A stretch of 64,000 nucleotides of DNA from an uncultured Muribaculaceae bacterium. GTDB lineage: Bacteria > Bacteroidota > Bacteroidia > Bacteroidales > Muribaculaceae. Shown here piece by piece: positions 1-7,863 of this stretch; positions within the stretch are counted from its first letter, which is position 1, and each line of letters opens with the position of its first letter. The translations under genes were made by a program, and so were the position numbers. Where the stretch lies: positions 6,857 through 70,856 of the forward strand of contig CAJUBC010000005.1 in assembly GCA_910584545.1 (NCBI GenBank), read 5' to 3'. The notes under the pieces were generated by a model, which did not search any database, was not told where the DNA came from, and worked only from the letters and a program-made list of their open reading frames with translations.

Positions 1-242
1 GTCGGCACGAAATACCTGATATACAACGCCACCAATACACCGATCAGCACGGCGGTCAGGGCGGCCCACCACCACATCCGGCGAGTCCGCGCCCGCGAGG
101 TCCTGAGATGAGAGAAAGGGTCCTCCGGCTGTTCCCAATAGCGTGGATCATCGGGGGTATAGACCGGTTTCTTCTCCTCCTTGACGGGATCGGGCACCTC
201 GTCCTCGAAAAAATCATTATTCTTATCGTCGTCGATATTCAT
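1..242 (-). CDS. N-terminal part of a single-pass membrane protein, unknown function (runs off the window)
   Basis: Reading leftward from ATG at 242, an open frame of 80 codons reaches the window edge without a stop. The first ~55 residues are acidic and proline-rich (begins MNIDDDKNNDFFEDEVPDP) and contain the segment YWEQPEDPFSHLR. A basic stretch and a hydrophobic helix starting around WWWAALTAVLIGVLVALYI follow. This suggests a cytoplasmic N-terminus, one membrane anchor and a C-terminal domain beyond the window. It lies 38 bp downstream of the flippase-like gene and probably shares its operon. I do not recognise the family. The start is the only ATG that keeps the acidic leader; the frame is closed just upstream. 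Confidence 0.6.
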   Translation of the reverse strand, partial: MNIDDDKNNDFFEDEVPDPVKEEKKPVYTPDDPRYWEQPEDPFSHLRTSRARTRRMWWWAALTAVLIGVLVALYIRYFVP

Positions 243-280
243 ATTCTAAAAATTCAATTACGGTCTGAGACGCATATTGT

Positions 281-1357
281 TTATATTTTCTCCTCCTCGC
301 GCAGCAACTGCTCCGGCGTGGGAGTCCTTTTGTTTTTTCCGTAGAAAGTGATGTAGACCATCGTATAGATACCGAGCAGAATCAGCATCACGGTCTGTCC
401 GGACCACTGCAGCATCGAGAACGCGGTGCCCTGGGCATCGCTCACGCCGTAGACAGCGAGACCGAACATCACCGCGATGTTCCAGGGACCGAGACCACCG
501 TTGGACGGCACCGCCATGCCGATGGAACTGAGCACGAACGCCACCAGACAGGGCACCAGCCCGAAGCCGAGCGACGGGTCGGCGCAGAGATCGCGAGTGA
601 AGGGGAACGCGAAAAACGCCACATAGAGCTGCACGTAGTAGCATGACCATATAGCCAGCGAATAGAACAGGAAAAGCCATTTCCCCTCCATCCGGGTCAC
701 CACCGCGAAACCGCTCCACATCTCTGCGATCCATTTACGGGAGCGGGCCACGAACCGGTTGGACCGACCGAAGGTGAACAGAGCCCACAAAGCGGCCGCG
801 CCGCCCACGAGCAGGGTCCATAACCAGGGATTATGGGCGGCCTCCACAAGACCCTGGCCTACCGGATACTTCACGAGGAAGGCCTCGATGGCGGGAGCCG
901 CCACCAAAAAGCATAGCAGCATGAGCGCCACTACAAGAATCATGTCGGCGAAGCGGTCGGCCACCATCGAGCCGACGACCGTGGTGAAAGGTTTATGCTC
1001 GCGGTCGGCGATATAGGTACATCTCCACACCTCCCCCAGGCGGGGGAATATGAGATTGAGCGCGTAAGTGCCGAATATGGAGCAGCAGAGCGCCATGAAG
1101 GGAGGACGGATGCCGAGCGCACGCAGCTGCAGCCTCCAGCGGGCGGCGCGGAGCACGTGGCTCAGCACACTGAGACCCATCGCGGCGAGTATCCACCAAT
1201 AGTCCACGCCGTGGCTCATGATGTGCCACATCTCGCGGAAGTCCACCTTGCGGAACATGTAGGTCACAAGCAGGACGGTCAGCGCCAGCGGCAGCAGCCA
1301 CTTCACCGCGTAGACCCCCGCCGTCCGCAAAGACAATTTTTTATTTCGTCCGGTCAT
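281..1357 (-). CDS. YbhN/AglD2-like flippase-family integral membrane protein (UPF0104/LPG synthase TM region)
   Basis: A 358-aa polytopic membrane protein with about eight hydrophobic segments. It has the layout of the lysylphosphatidylglycerol-synthase transmembrane (UPF0104) family: an early arginine-containing segment (HVLRAARWRLQL) and a GEVWR-type motif after the NLIFPRLGE loop. Family members are proposed lipid or polyprenyl-phosphate-sugar flippases in the inner membrane; the substrate here is unknown. The lysyl-transferase domain of MprF is absent, so it is not a full MprF. Its ATG overlaps the birA stop by 4 bp (ATGA), indicating translational coupling. The C-terminal tail is charged and cytoplasmic. 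Confidence 0.8.
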   Translation of the reverse strand: MTGRNKKLSLRTAGVYAVKWLLPLALTVLLVTYMFRKVDFREMWHIMSHGVDYWWILAAMGLSVLSHVLRAARWRLQLRALGIRPPFMALCCSIFGTYALNLIFPRLGEVWRCTYIADREHKPFTTVVGSMVADRFADMILVVALMLLCFLVAAPAIEAFLVKYPVGQGLVEAAHNPWLWTLLVGGAAALWALFTFGRSNRFVARSRKWIAEMWSGFAVVTRMEGKWLFLFYSLAIWSCYYVQLYVAFFAFPFTRDLCADPSLGFGLVPCLVAFVLSSIGMAVPSNGGLGPWNIAVMFGLAVYGVSDAQGTAFSMLQWSGQTVMLILLGIYTMVYITFYGKNKRTPTPEQLLREEEKI

Positions 1358-2097
1358 TTTTCAAGCAGAAATTCCACCTCCTTGAAGGCGTATGTTCCGG
1401 CCTCGCCGGAATCGGAGTCGGTCACTGTGATGAAACCGTCGGGCGCCACCGTGTCGATCACCCCGCGGAAGCGGAGTCCGTCGGCGCGCCGACGGAAAGG
1501 ATATGGTTTGCCGTCACCGCGCCACAGGCGGCTGAGGAACTCCTCGTGGAGCGCGGCGCGTCCCTGCGGAGACGCGGCCTTCCCGAGGCGCAGCCTCAAT
1601 GCCTCGCCGAGACGCGCCAAAGCGTCGCTGAGCGGAGTTTCCATGCCGAGGAGCATGGCCATCGACACCGGATTCGGCGCATCGCTGCGGAAAACAGTCT
1701 GGTTCACGTTGACCCCTATGCCGATGCGGCAATGAAGCAGGTCGGTCCCCGCCACGGCGTTCTCGATGAGTATACCGCAGATCTTCCGGTCACCCACATA
1801 CACATCGTTGGGCCATTTCACCAGCGCCTCGATGCCGTAATGCGCAAGCATGTCGGCCACTCCGAGCGCCGTGGCCTCGCTGACGGCGAACTGCACCCGG
1901 GCCGGCACGCCCGACGGACGGTGGAAGAGCGTGGCGCAGATGTTGCGTCCCGGCTCCGATTCCCACGAATTGCCCCGCTGGCCGCGTCCGGCGGTCTGCG
2001 AATGCGCCGCCACGAGCGTCATGTCCTCGAGACTGTCGGCATGTACCGACACGTAGGTGTTGGTGGAATCCGTTTCCTCAAGCAGCAGTATCTTCAT
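1354..2097 (-). CDS. birA: Biotin--[acetyl-CoA-carboxylase] ligase, single-domain BirA
   Basis: A 247-aa enzyme that activates biotin with ATP and transfers it to the lysine of biotin carboxyl carrier proteins. The biotin/AMP-binding loop GRGQRGNSW is at residues 37-45, KWPND at 94-98, and a KICGILIE-type segment follows. The DNA-binding winged helix of E. coli BirA is absent: the protein starts directly at the catalytic domain (KILLLEETDSTN). It is therefore a monofunctional ligase and not a biotin-operon repressor. It lies between tsaE (11 bp upstream) and the flippase-like gene (4-bp overlap). The short BPL C-terminal domain is present. Confidence 0.92.
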   Translation of the reverse strand: MKILLLEETDSTNTYVSVHADSLEDMTLVAAHSQTAGRGQRGNSWESEPGRNICATLFHRPSGVPARVQFAVSEATALGVADMLAHYGIEALVKWPNDVYVGDRKICGILIENAVAGTDLLHCRIGIGVNVNQTVFRSDAPNPVSMAMLLGMETPLSDALARLGEALRLRLGKAASPQGRAALHEEFLSRLWRGDGKPYPFRRRADGLRFRGVIDTVAPDGFITVTDSDSGEAGTYAFKEVEFLLEK

Positions 2098-2108
2098 ATA
2101 TCGAAGTC

Positions 2109-2522
2109 TTATAGGTTCAACGTTATCTTGCGGGACTCGTCGGGAAGGACGGTGATTTCAGCCGTCACCGTATCGTCTGGAAGGAGAGCTTCGGCCACAT
2201 CGGGCCATTCCATCAGGCAGAGGGCGCCGGAGTCGAAATATTCGTCGAGGCCGAGGTCTATGGCCTCGCGCACGTCGTCAATGCGATAGAAGTCGAAATG
2301 GTACACCGTGCGGCCACCGCCGCGATATTCGTTGACTATGCTGAAAGTAGGGCTCGTGGCCTCCTCCTCCATACCCAACGCGCGGCATACGGCAGAGATG
2401 AACGTGGTCTTCCCCGCTCCCATAGGGGCGCGGAACGCCACATGGGTCCGCGGACCGAGTGCGGCGAGAAATTCCGCCGCTGCCGAGTCGAGACACCCCT
2501 CGTTTTCTACAATTATTTCCAT
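2109..2522 (-). CDS. tsaE: tRNA threonylcarbamoyladenosine biosynthesis ATPase TsaE
   Basis: A 137-aa P-loop ATPase required with TsaB/TsaD/TsaC for N6-threonylcarbamoylation of A37 in ANN-decoding tRNAs. The Walker A motif APMGAGKTT is at residues 32-40, followed by the family signatures SPTFSIVNEY (57-66) and FDFYR (76-80) and a conserved LMEWPD segment. The frame extends 10 codons further upstream, but ATG at 2522 gives the canonical start (MEIIVEN) just downstream of a TAAATTTG promoter element. First gene of a leftward tsaE-birA-flippase group. Confidence 0.92.
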   Translation of the reverse strand: MEIIVENEGCLDSAAAEFLAALGPRTHVAFRAPMGAGKTTFISAVCRALGMEEEATSPTFSIVNEYRGGGRTVYHFDFYRIDDVREAIDLGLDEYFDSGALCLMEWPDVAEALLPDDTVTAEITVLPDESRKITLNL

Positions 2523-2549
2523 TTTCCCTCTTTTATTACTAAAGAAATG

Positions 2550-2579
2550 CAAATTTAGCGATTTTTTTGGTTAATTTTG
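2550..2579. promoter_or_regulatory. Divergent Bacteroidetes-type -7 elements between tsaE and carboxynorspermidine dehydrogenase
   Basis: On the minus strand, TAAATTTG (2557 to 2550) lies 28 bp upstream of the tsaE ATG. On the plus strand, TAATTTTG (2572-2579) lies 80 bp upstream of the dehydrogenase ATG. Both match TAnnTTTG. I do not see a well-spaced TTTG -33 box for either, so strength is uncertain. Confidence 0.5.
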
Positions 2580-2659
2580 TGTTTTAGAAAGTAACAATTG
2601 ATTTATCAAGGAACAAAAAGGGCCAGTCATTGGCTCAAACAGTGAAATAAAAGAAAGAA

Positions 2660-3868
2660 ATGGGAAAAGTTTTGATTATCGGCGCCGGAGGCGTGGGTAC
2701 AGTCGTCGCCCACAAATGCGCCAGTCATCCTGAAGTATTCAGCGAGATAGTGCTCGCCTCACGCACCAAGAGCAAATGCGACGCGATCGCCAAGAGGATC
2801 GGCGGCAACCGCATAGTCACGGACCAGGTGGATGCCGACGACGTGGACCAGCTCGTGGCCCTCTTCGAGAAGCACCGCCCCGACATCTGCATCAACGTGG
2901 CCCTCCCCTACCAGGACCTCACCATCATGGAGGCCTGCCTGAAAGCCGGTGTCAACTACCTCGACACCGCCAACTACGAGCCCAAGGATGAGGCTCACTT
3001 CGAATACTCCTGGCAGTGGGCATACCGCGAGCGCTTCGAGAAGGCCGGCCTCACCGCAATCCTCGGCTGCGGCTTCGACCCCGGAGTCTCCGCTATTTTC
3101 GTGGCTTACGCCGCCAAGCACCATTTCTCCGAGATGCGTTATCTCGACATCGTGGACTGCAATGCCGGAAACCACGGCAAGGCATTCGCCACCAACTTCA
3201 ATCCTGAAATCAACATCCGCGAGATCACCCAAAAGGGAAAATACTGGCAGGACGGCAAGTGGGTCGAGACCGAGAACCTCGAGATCCACCGTCCCCTCAC
3301 CTACCCGAACATCGGTCCTCGCGAGAGCTACCTGCTCTACCACGAGGAACTCGAGAGCCTCGTGCAGAATTTCCCGACAATCCGCCGCGCCCGGTTCTGG
3401 ATGACATTCGGCCAGGAATACCTCACCCATCTGCGCGTGATCCAGGACATAGGCATGGCACGCATCGACCCGGTGATGTACAACGGACAGGAGATCGTAC
3501 CGATCCAGTTCCTCAAGGCCGTCCTTCCCGATCCCGGCTCTCTCGGAGAGAACTACACCGGCGAGACCTCTATAGGCTGCCGCATCTCCGGTCTGGACAA
3601 AGAGGGACATCCCAGCACATACTACATCTACAACAACTGCTCGCATGAGGCAGCCTACAAGGAGACCGGAGCGCAGGCCGTAAGCTACACCACCGGCGTG
3701 CCCGCCATGGTGGGCGCCATGATGTTCCTCACCGACAAATGGGTGAAACCGGGCGTTCACAATGTGGAGGAATTCGATCCGGACCCCTTCCTGGAGACGC
3801 TGGCCGACAACGGCCTCCCCTGGTCGGTGATCGTGGACGGCGACATTGAATTCACAGAAGACCTATGA
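2660..3868 (+). CDS. Carboxynorspermidine dehydrogenase (saccharopine dehydrogenase family)
   Basis: A 402-aa cytosolic NAD(P)H enzyme. The Rossmann motif GAGGVG is at residues 8-13. The characteristic CASDH segments follow: DICINVALPYQDL, CLKAGVNYLDTANYEP, ILGCGFDPGVSAIF, DCNAGNHGKAFATNF, and the C-terminal SYTTGVPAM and FDPDPFLETL. The overall match, recalled from the Vibrio CASDH sequence, is close along the full length (about 400 aa). CASDH condenses L-aspartate-beta-semialdehyde with a diamine to carboxy(nor)spermidine, the alternative spermidine route of Bacteroidetes. The partner decarboxylase NspC is not in this window. The stop overlaps the start of the GH31 gene by 4 bp. Confidence 0.88.
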   Translation: MGKVLIIGAGGVGTVVAHKCASHPEVFSEIVLASRTKSKCDAIAKRIGGNRIVTDQVDADDVDQLVALFEKHRPDICINVALPYQDLTIMEACLKAGVNYLDTANYEPKDEAHFEYSWQWAYRERFEKAGLTAILGCGFDPGVSAIFVAYAAKHHFSEMRYLDIVDCNAGNHGKAFATNFNPEINIREITQKGKYWQDGKWVETENLEIHRPLTYPNIGPRESYLLYHEELESLVQNFPTIRRARFWMTFGQEYLTHLRVIQDIGMARIDPVMYNGQEIVPIQFLKAVLPDPGSLGENYTGETSIGCRISGLDKEGHPSTYYIYNNCSHEAAYKETGAQAVSYTTGVPAMVGAMMFLTDKWVKPGVHNVEEFDPDPFLETLADNGLPWSVIVDGDIEFTEDL

Positions 3869-6285
3869 ACAGTCTGAAACTCGCAGCGGCAGCCGCGGCG
3901 GCCCTGGGGCTTACCGCCGTGGCCGCCACGATGCCCGCACCGGGCAGCATATCGACCTCCGGACGCTCCACCCTCATCGGCACGCCCCGGGGGACCGTGG
4001 CCGTGACCCCGATGGGACCCGACATCTTCAGGGTGTCGCGCATACCGTCCGGCCAGCGGACATTCTCCTATCCCGCATCGCAGTCGGCGATACTCGAATC
4101 CTCGACCGAGGGAGTAAGCTGGAGCGCCGACCCCCTGACGGTGACGTTCACCACCCCCTCCACCACTCTGCGCGTGGACCGCGCAACTGGCCGAGTGACA
4201 TTTCTCGACGCTGACGGCGACACTCTCCTCAACGAAGCGGAGGGAACCGTCAACGAAGAGGGGACACGACGCATCTCCTTCGCAAACGGAAGGGCCCAGA
4301 ACTTCTACGGGGCAGGAGAACGCGCCCACAGGCTGCGGCTCAACGGCGACACACTCGTGATGTTCAACCGTCAGAACTACGGCTACGGTGCCGGCGACCC
4401 GCGCATATCGCAGATGGGCATCACAATGCCCTGGTTCGCCTCCGACAACGGCTACGGCGTCCTCGTAGACGACTATGCCCGCGCGCAGCTCCATCTCGGA
4501 GCGGACTCGATAGTCTACACCTCCGAGACCCGCAAACCGCTCTCCTATTTCTTCGTCAACGGCGGAGAGATGGAGAACGTGGCCGCCAACTACACCCTTC
4601 TGACAGGACGCCAGAACCTGCCACCCTTCTGGGCGCTGGGTTACATCACCTCGCGCTACGGCTACCATAACGAGCAGGAGGCTCTCGGAGCCATCGACTC
4701 GCTGAAGCGGGAGGGCTATCCGGTGGACGGTATCGTGTTCGACCTCTACTGGTACGGCAAGGAGACCGACATGGGTCGTCTGGAATGGAATCCCCGGCAG
4801 TTTCCCGACCACAGGCGGATGCTCGACTCGCTCAACAGCATGGGAGTCCACACCGTACTGATAAACCAGCCGTACATCAACAAGATCGGAGCCATCGACA
4901 ACTACAACATGCTCACCGAAGCGGGCCTCCTGACACACGACTCGGAGGGGAACCCGCATGACGTGACCACATGGGTAGGCGAAGCCGGCATGTTCGACAT
5001 GTCGAATCCACGCACCCGCGAATGGCTCTGGAACCGGCTCTCCGGCCTGACGGCCGAAGGAGTCTCGGGATGGTGGGGCGACCTCGGCGAACCCGAGGTG
5101 CATCCGCTCACCATCGTCCACGACAACGGCGAGACCGCGGCAGAGTACCATAACGTCTACGGCAACGAATGGTCGAAGACCATCTACGACGGCCTCCGCC
5201 GCGACTTTCCAGAGATGCGTCCGCTCCTGCTGATGCGCGGCGGCACCGCCGGACTGCAGCGCTACTCCGTCTTCCCATGGACCACCGATGTGGCCCGCTC
5301 CTGGGAGGGACTTCAGGCGCAGGTGCCCGCGATGCTCAACTCCGGTCTCTCCGGACTCGGGTACATGAGCAGCGATGTGGGCGGCTTCGTGGCCGACGGT
5401 GGAGTCTACGAGCCTGAGCTTTATACACGCTGGCTCCAGATGGGGGTATTCTCGCCCGTGCTCCGCACCCACGCGCAGTACAAGCCGGAGCCCTACCATT
5501 ACAGCCGCGACCGCGACGTGCTTCTGAAATTCATCAGGATGCGCTACGAATGGCTTCCCTACAACTACACCCTCGCCTACGAGAACTCGGCCCTCGGACT
5601 TCCGCTGGCGCGCCCCGTCAACTTCTACGCAGAGCCGGGAACGGTCAACGCCGACTGCCGCGACGAGTATCTCTGGGGACGCGATGTGCTGGTGGCACCG
5701 GTGATGACCAAGGGAGCGCGCTCGAGAAAAGTGGAATTTCCCGCCGGCTCACTCTGGTACAACTGGAACAATCCCGCCCTCTCCTATCGTGGAGGCACCA
5801 CCGCCATAGTCAAGGCCCCGCTCTCCGAAATGCCGATGTTCGTGCGCGCCGGAAGCTTCATCCCGCAATACATGCGCAAGATGGAGAATGTCGGAGACTA
5901 CGACCCGAAATATCTGACGGTTAAATATTTCCCCGGTAGCGAGGCATCGTCCTACACACTCTTCGACGATGACCGCCGGAATCCGGAGTCGCTCCAGGAA
6001 GGGGCATACCAGCTCACGGAATTCAAAGCCACGCCTGAGGCCGGTGGATATGATTTCACCGTATCGAGCGAAGGTCGCTACAAAGGAATGCCCGAAAGCA
6101 GACTGATAACCCTCGAGATCGAACAGGCTGGCCGCCCGGCAGACGTGACTGTAGACGGAAAGAAAATTCCCGAAACCGGCAAAGGGAATGCAGTCTCCGA
6201 ATGGCGCTACGATACTAAGGAACGCCGACTCAGCGTCACGTTCGAATACAGCTATCAGCCGACTCCCATCAAAGTCCGCCGATAA
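3865..6285 (+). CDS. Secreted glycoside hydrolase family 31 enzyme (alpha-glucosidase or alpha-transglucosylase)
   Basis: An 806-aa protein with a signal peptide (MNSLKLAAAAAAALGLTAVAA). Next come a GH31 N-terminal beta domain, the catalytic barrel, and a C-terminal beta region starting near RAGSFIPQY with DUF5110-like sequence. The nucleophile motif WWGDLGEPEV places Asp406; the acid/base motif TTDVARSW places Asp475. The GEPE motif replaces the usual DMNE/GNE type. It resembles, as I recall it, the Cellvibrio alpha-transglucosylase Agd31B, whose catalytic pair has nearly the same spacing, so alpha-1,4-glucosyl transfer is possible as well as hydrolysis. ATGA overlap with the polyamine dehydrogenase upstream; a hairpin terminator follows. 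Confidence 0.88.
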   Translation: MNSLKLAAAAAAALGLTAVAATMPAPGSISTSGRSTLIGTPRGTVAVTPMGPDIFRVSRIPSGQRTFSYPASQSAILESSTEGVSWSADPLTVTFTTPSTTLRVDRATGRVTFLDADGDTLLNEAEGTVNEEGTRRISFANGRAQNFYGAGERAHRLRLNGDTLVMFNRQNYGYGAGDPRISQMGITMPWFASDNGYGVLVDDYARAQLHLGADSIVYTSETRKPLSYFFVNGGEMENVAANYTLLTGRQNLPPFWALGYITSRYGYHNEQEALGAIDSLKREGYPVDGIVFDLYWYGKETDMGRLEWNPRQFPDHRRMLDSLNSMGVHTVLINQPYINKIGAIDNYNMLTEAGLLTHDSEGNPHDVTTWVGEAGMFDMSNPRTREWLWNRLSGLTAEGVSGWWGDLGEPEVHPLTIVHDNGETAAEYHNVYGNEWSKTIYDGLRRDFPEMRPLLLMRGGTAGLQRYSVFPWTTDVARSWEGLQAQVPAMLNSGLSGLGYMSSDVGGFVADGGVYEPELYTRWLQMGVFSPVLRTHAQYKPEPYHYSRDRDVLLKFIRMRYEWLPYNYTLAYENSALGLPLARPVNFYAEPGTVNADCRDEYLWGRDVLVAPVMTKGARSRKVEFPAGSLWYNWNNPALSYRGGTTAIVKAPLSEMPMFVRAGSFIPQYMRKMENVGDYDPKYLTVKYFPGSEASSYTLFDDDRRNPESLQEGAYQLTEFKATPEAGGYDFTVSSEGRYKGMPESRLITLEIEQAGRPADVTVDGKKIPETGKGNAVSEWRYDTKERRLSVTFEYSYQPTPIKVRR

Positions 6286-6317
6286 ATACCATCCCACAAA
6301 AAACCGATACAATCTTT

Positions 6318-6360
6318 CCGCAAAGAGGGAGCTCCGGCTTCGGTCTTTGCGGATTTTTTT
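6318..6360 (+). terminator. Rho-independent terminator after the GH31 gene
   Basis: A 9-bp stem (CCGCAAAGA 6318-6326 with TCTTTGCGG 6344-6352) encloses a smaller ccg-gctt-cgg hairpin. A run of seven T follows (6354-6360). It begins 33 bp after the GH31 stop. Its T tract runs into the -7 element of the next gene. Confidence 0.75.
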
Positions 6361-6361
6361 G

Positions 6362-6369
6362 TAATTTTG
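6362..6369 (+). promoter_or_regulatory. TAATTTTG -7 element directly upstream of the DUF5715 gene
   Basis: TAATTTTG matches TAnnTTTG and ends 5 bp before the ATG at 6375. Initiation at the usual distance would give a transcript with almost no 5' leader. No TTTG box lies at the ideal distance. Confidence 0.5.
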
Positions 6370-6374
6370 TACCG

Positions 6375-7127
6375 ATGAAAACCGGAATTATCTACAAAAG
6401 CATAATAGGGGGACTCACGCTTCTATCCCTCTCCGCAATGAGCGCATGCGGCGGGGGGAAGAAGGCCGATCCGTTCGATTCCGTAACGGCCGAAGGCATA
6501 ACTCCTAAGAACGCTGAGACATACACTGCCGCGCCCGACACCGACATGGCCGTCATCCACAACGGCAGAATACATATCAACAATATAGGCCCGCTCAGGG
6601 AAGTGTTCAACGACTCAAACAAATACCACTACGCAGTGGCGGAACGCATCGGCATCGCGCCGATCGCCAGCCTGTCGGAAGCATATTACACCAGCAAGCC
6701 GGTGGTGAGGGTCAAAAGCTGCCAGTGGTATGAGATCGACACATTGAAACACTCCATGCCCTACCTCGTGCCCGAGGCGGCACAGCTGTTGGAAACCATC
6801 GGACGCAACTTCATCGACTCCCTCAGGTCGAGAGGAGCCGGAGGGTACCGGGTGCTGGTGACCAGTCTGCTGCGCACCCCATATACCGTGAAGCGCCTGC
6901 GGCGCGTCAACCGCAACGCCACCGACAGCTCCACCCATCAGTTCGCCACCACGTTCGACATCTCATACCGTCGCTTCCACTGCCTCGACTCGACAAAAAC
7001 GCTTCGCGAGGAGGACCTGAAGAACCTGCTGGGAGAGGTGCTCTACGACCTGCGTCGACAGGAACGCTGTCTTGTGAAGTTCGAGCGCCATTCCCCCTGC
7101 TTCCATATCACGGCCACCGGGAAATGA
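6375..7127 (+). CDS. DUF5715 lipoprotein, M15-like DD-peptidase fold
   Basis: A 250-aa protein with a lipoprotein signal peptide and Cys25 after AMSA. The C-terminal half holds LVTSLLRTPYTVKRLRR followed by STHQFATTFDISY. This is the spacing of the metal motif SxHxxGxAxD of M15/VanX-type D-Ala-D-Ala peptidases, with His and Asp retained, and a later His in PCFHIT could be the third ligand. Family knowledge points to peptidoglycan or D-amino-acid peptide processing at the envelope, but activity is inferred only. It sits alone between a terminator and the FKBP cluster. Confidence 0.75.
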   Translation: MKTGIIYKSIIGGLTLLSLSAMSACGGGKKADPFDSVTAEGITPKNAETYTAAPDTDMAVIHNGRIHINNIGPLREVFNDSNKYHYAVAERIGIAPIASLSEAYYTSKPVVRVKSCQWYEIDTLKHSMPYLVPEAAQLLETIGRNFIDSLRSRGAGGYRVLVTSLLRTPYTVKRLRRVNRNATDSSTHQFATTFDISYRRFHCLDSTKTLREEDLKNLLGEVLYDLRRQERCLVKFERHSPCFHITATGK

Positions 7128-7172
7128 CACTGCAAGGAACCTATGAACCGGAGTTAAGAAAAACGGATAGAC

Positions 7173-7195
7173 AACAAATTGCAATAAAATTTGTT
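7173..7195. promoter_or_regulatory. 8-bp inverted repeat upstream of the FKBP cluster
   Basis: AACAAATT (7173-7180) and AATTTGTT (7188-7195) are perfect inverted copies separated by 7 nt. They sit 35 bp before the first FKBP ATG in an AT-rich 103-bp gap. The right arm overlaps a near-consensus -7 box (TA-AAA-TTTG, one extra base). Could be an operator or an mRNA hairpin. Confidence 0.35.
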
Positions 7196-7230
7196 AGAAC
7201 ATATAGGAATTACTCATATAATCGAAAAAT

Positions 7231-7821
7231 ATGGACAAATTAAGTTATGCCTGGGGCCTTCTGATGGGCTCACAGCTCAAAGGCATGGGAGTCAAGGAAC
7301 TTGACAGCGCCGATTTCAAGGATGGGGTGACCGCCGCGTTCAACGGCGAGGAGCCTAAGATCAGCATCGAGGAAGCCCAGAAGCTTATCAACGAATATCT
7401 CAGCGACCTGCAGAAGAAAGCGGAGAAACTCGCCCGCGAGGCCGGCGAGAAATTCCTTGCCGAGAACCGCAGCAAGGAAAATGTGAAGGAAACGCCCTCC
7501 GGACTGCAATATGTAGTGGAGAAAGAGGGAGAAGGCGCACAGCCCGCAGCCGAAGACGAGGTGACCGTACACTACACCGGACGTCTGCTCGACGGAACCG
7601 TGTTCGATTCCTCCGTGAACCGTGGAGAACCCGCGACCTTCCCGCTCAACCGCGTGATACCGGGCTGGACCGAGGGAGTGCAGCTGATGAAGGAGGGCGC
7701 AAAATACCGCTTCTTCATCCCCAGCGACCTCGCATACGGCGCCCAGGGAGTGCCCAACGCAATTCCGCCCCACTCCACCCTCATCTTCGATGTCGAACTC
7801 ATCAAGGTGGTGAAGAAATAA
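7231..7821 (+). CDS. FKBP-type peptidyl-prolyl cis-trans isomerase, no signal peptide
   Basis: A 196-aa protein. Residues 1-90 form a helical FKBP_N-like dimerisation region (SYAWGLLMGSQLK, charged helix EEAQKLINEYLSDLQKKAEK). Residues ~109-196 form the FKBP domain with the usual active-site sequence VTVHYTG, DGTVFDSS, VIPGWTEG, FIPSDLAYG, LIFDVELIKV. Unlike the next three genes it has no recognisable signal peptide, so it is predicted cytoplasmic (a FkpA/Mip-like layout without export). It accelerates prolyl isomerisation and likely has chaperone activity. First gene of the FKBP cluster. Confidence 0.9.
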   Translation: MDKLSYAWGLLMGSQLKGMGVKELDSADFKDGVTAAFNGEEPKISIEEAQKLINEYLSDLQKKAEKLAREAGEKFLAENRSKENVKETPSGLQYVVEKEGEGAQPAAEDEVTVHYTGRLLDGTVFDSSVNRGEPATFPLNRVIPGWTEGVQLMKEGAKYRFFIPSDLAYGAQGVPNAIPPHSTLIFDVELIKVVKK

Positions 7822-7860
7822 ACAGATATCATATCCAAGGTTACGAAATAAACAGATATC
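7815..7860. repeat. Pair of 16-bp direct repeats between the two FKBP genes
   Basis: The sequence GAAATAAACAGATATC occurs exactly at 7815-7830 and 7845-7860 (30-bp period). The first copy contains the stop codon of the upstream FKBP. The second ends 3 bp before the ATG of the next gene. Confidence 0.8.
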
Positions 7861-7863
7861 GAA

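Noticed and set aside
3757..5499. 580-codon open frame on the minus strand
   Set aside because: Entirely antisense to the GH31 gene, with biased composition (Gly, Val, His, Arg) and no motif; a shadow of GC-rich codon use.
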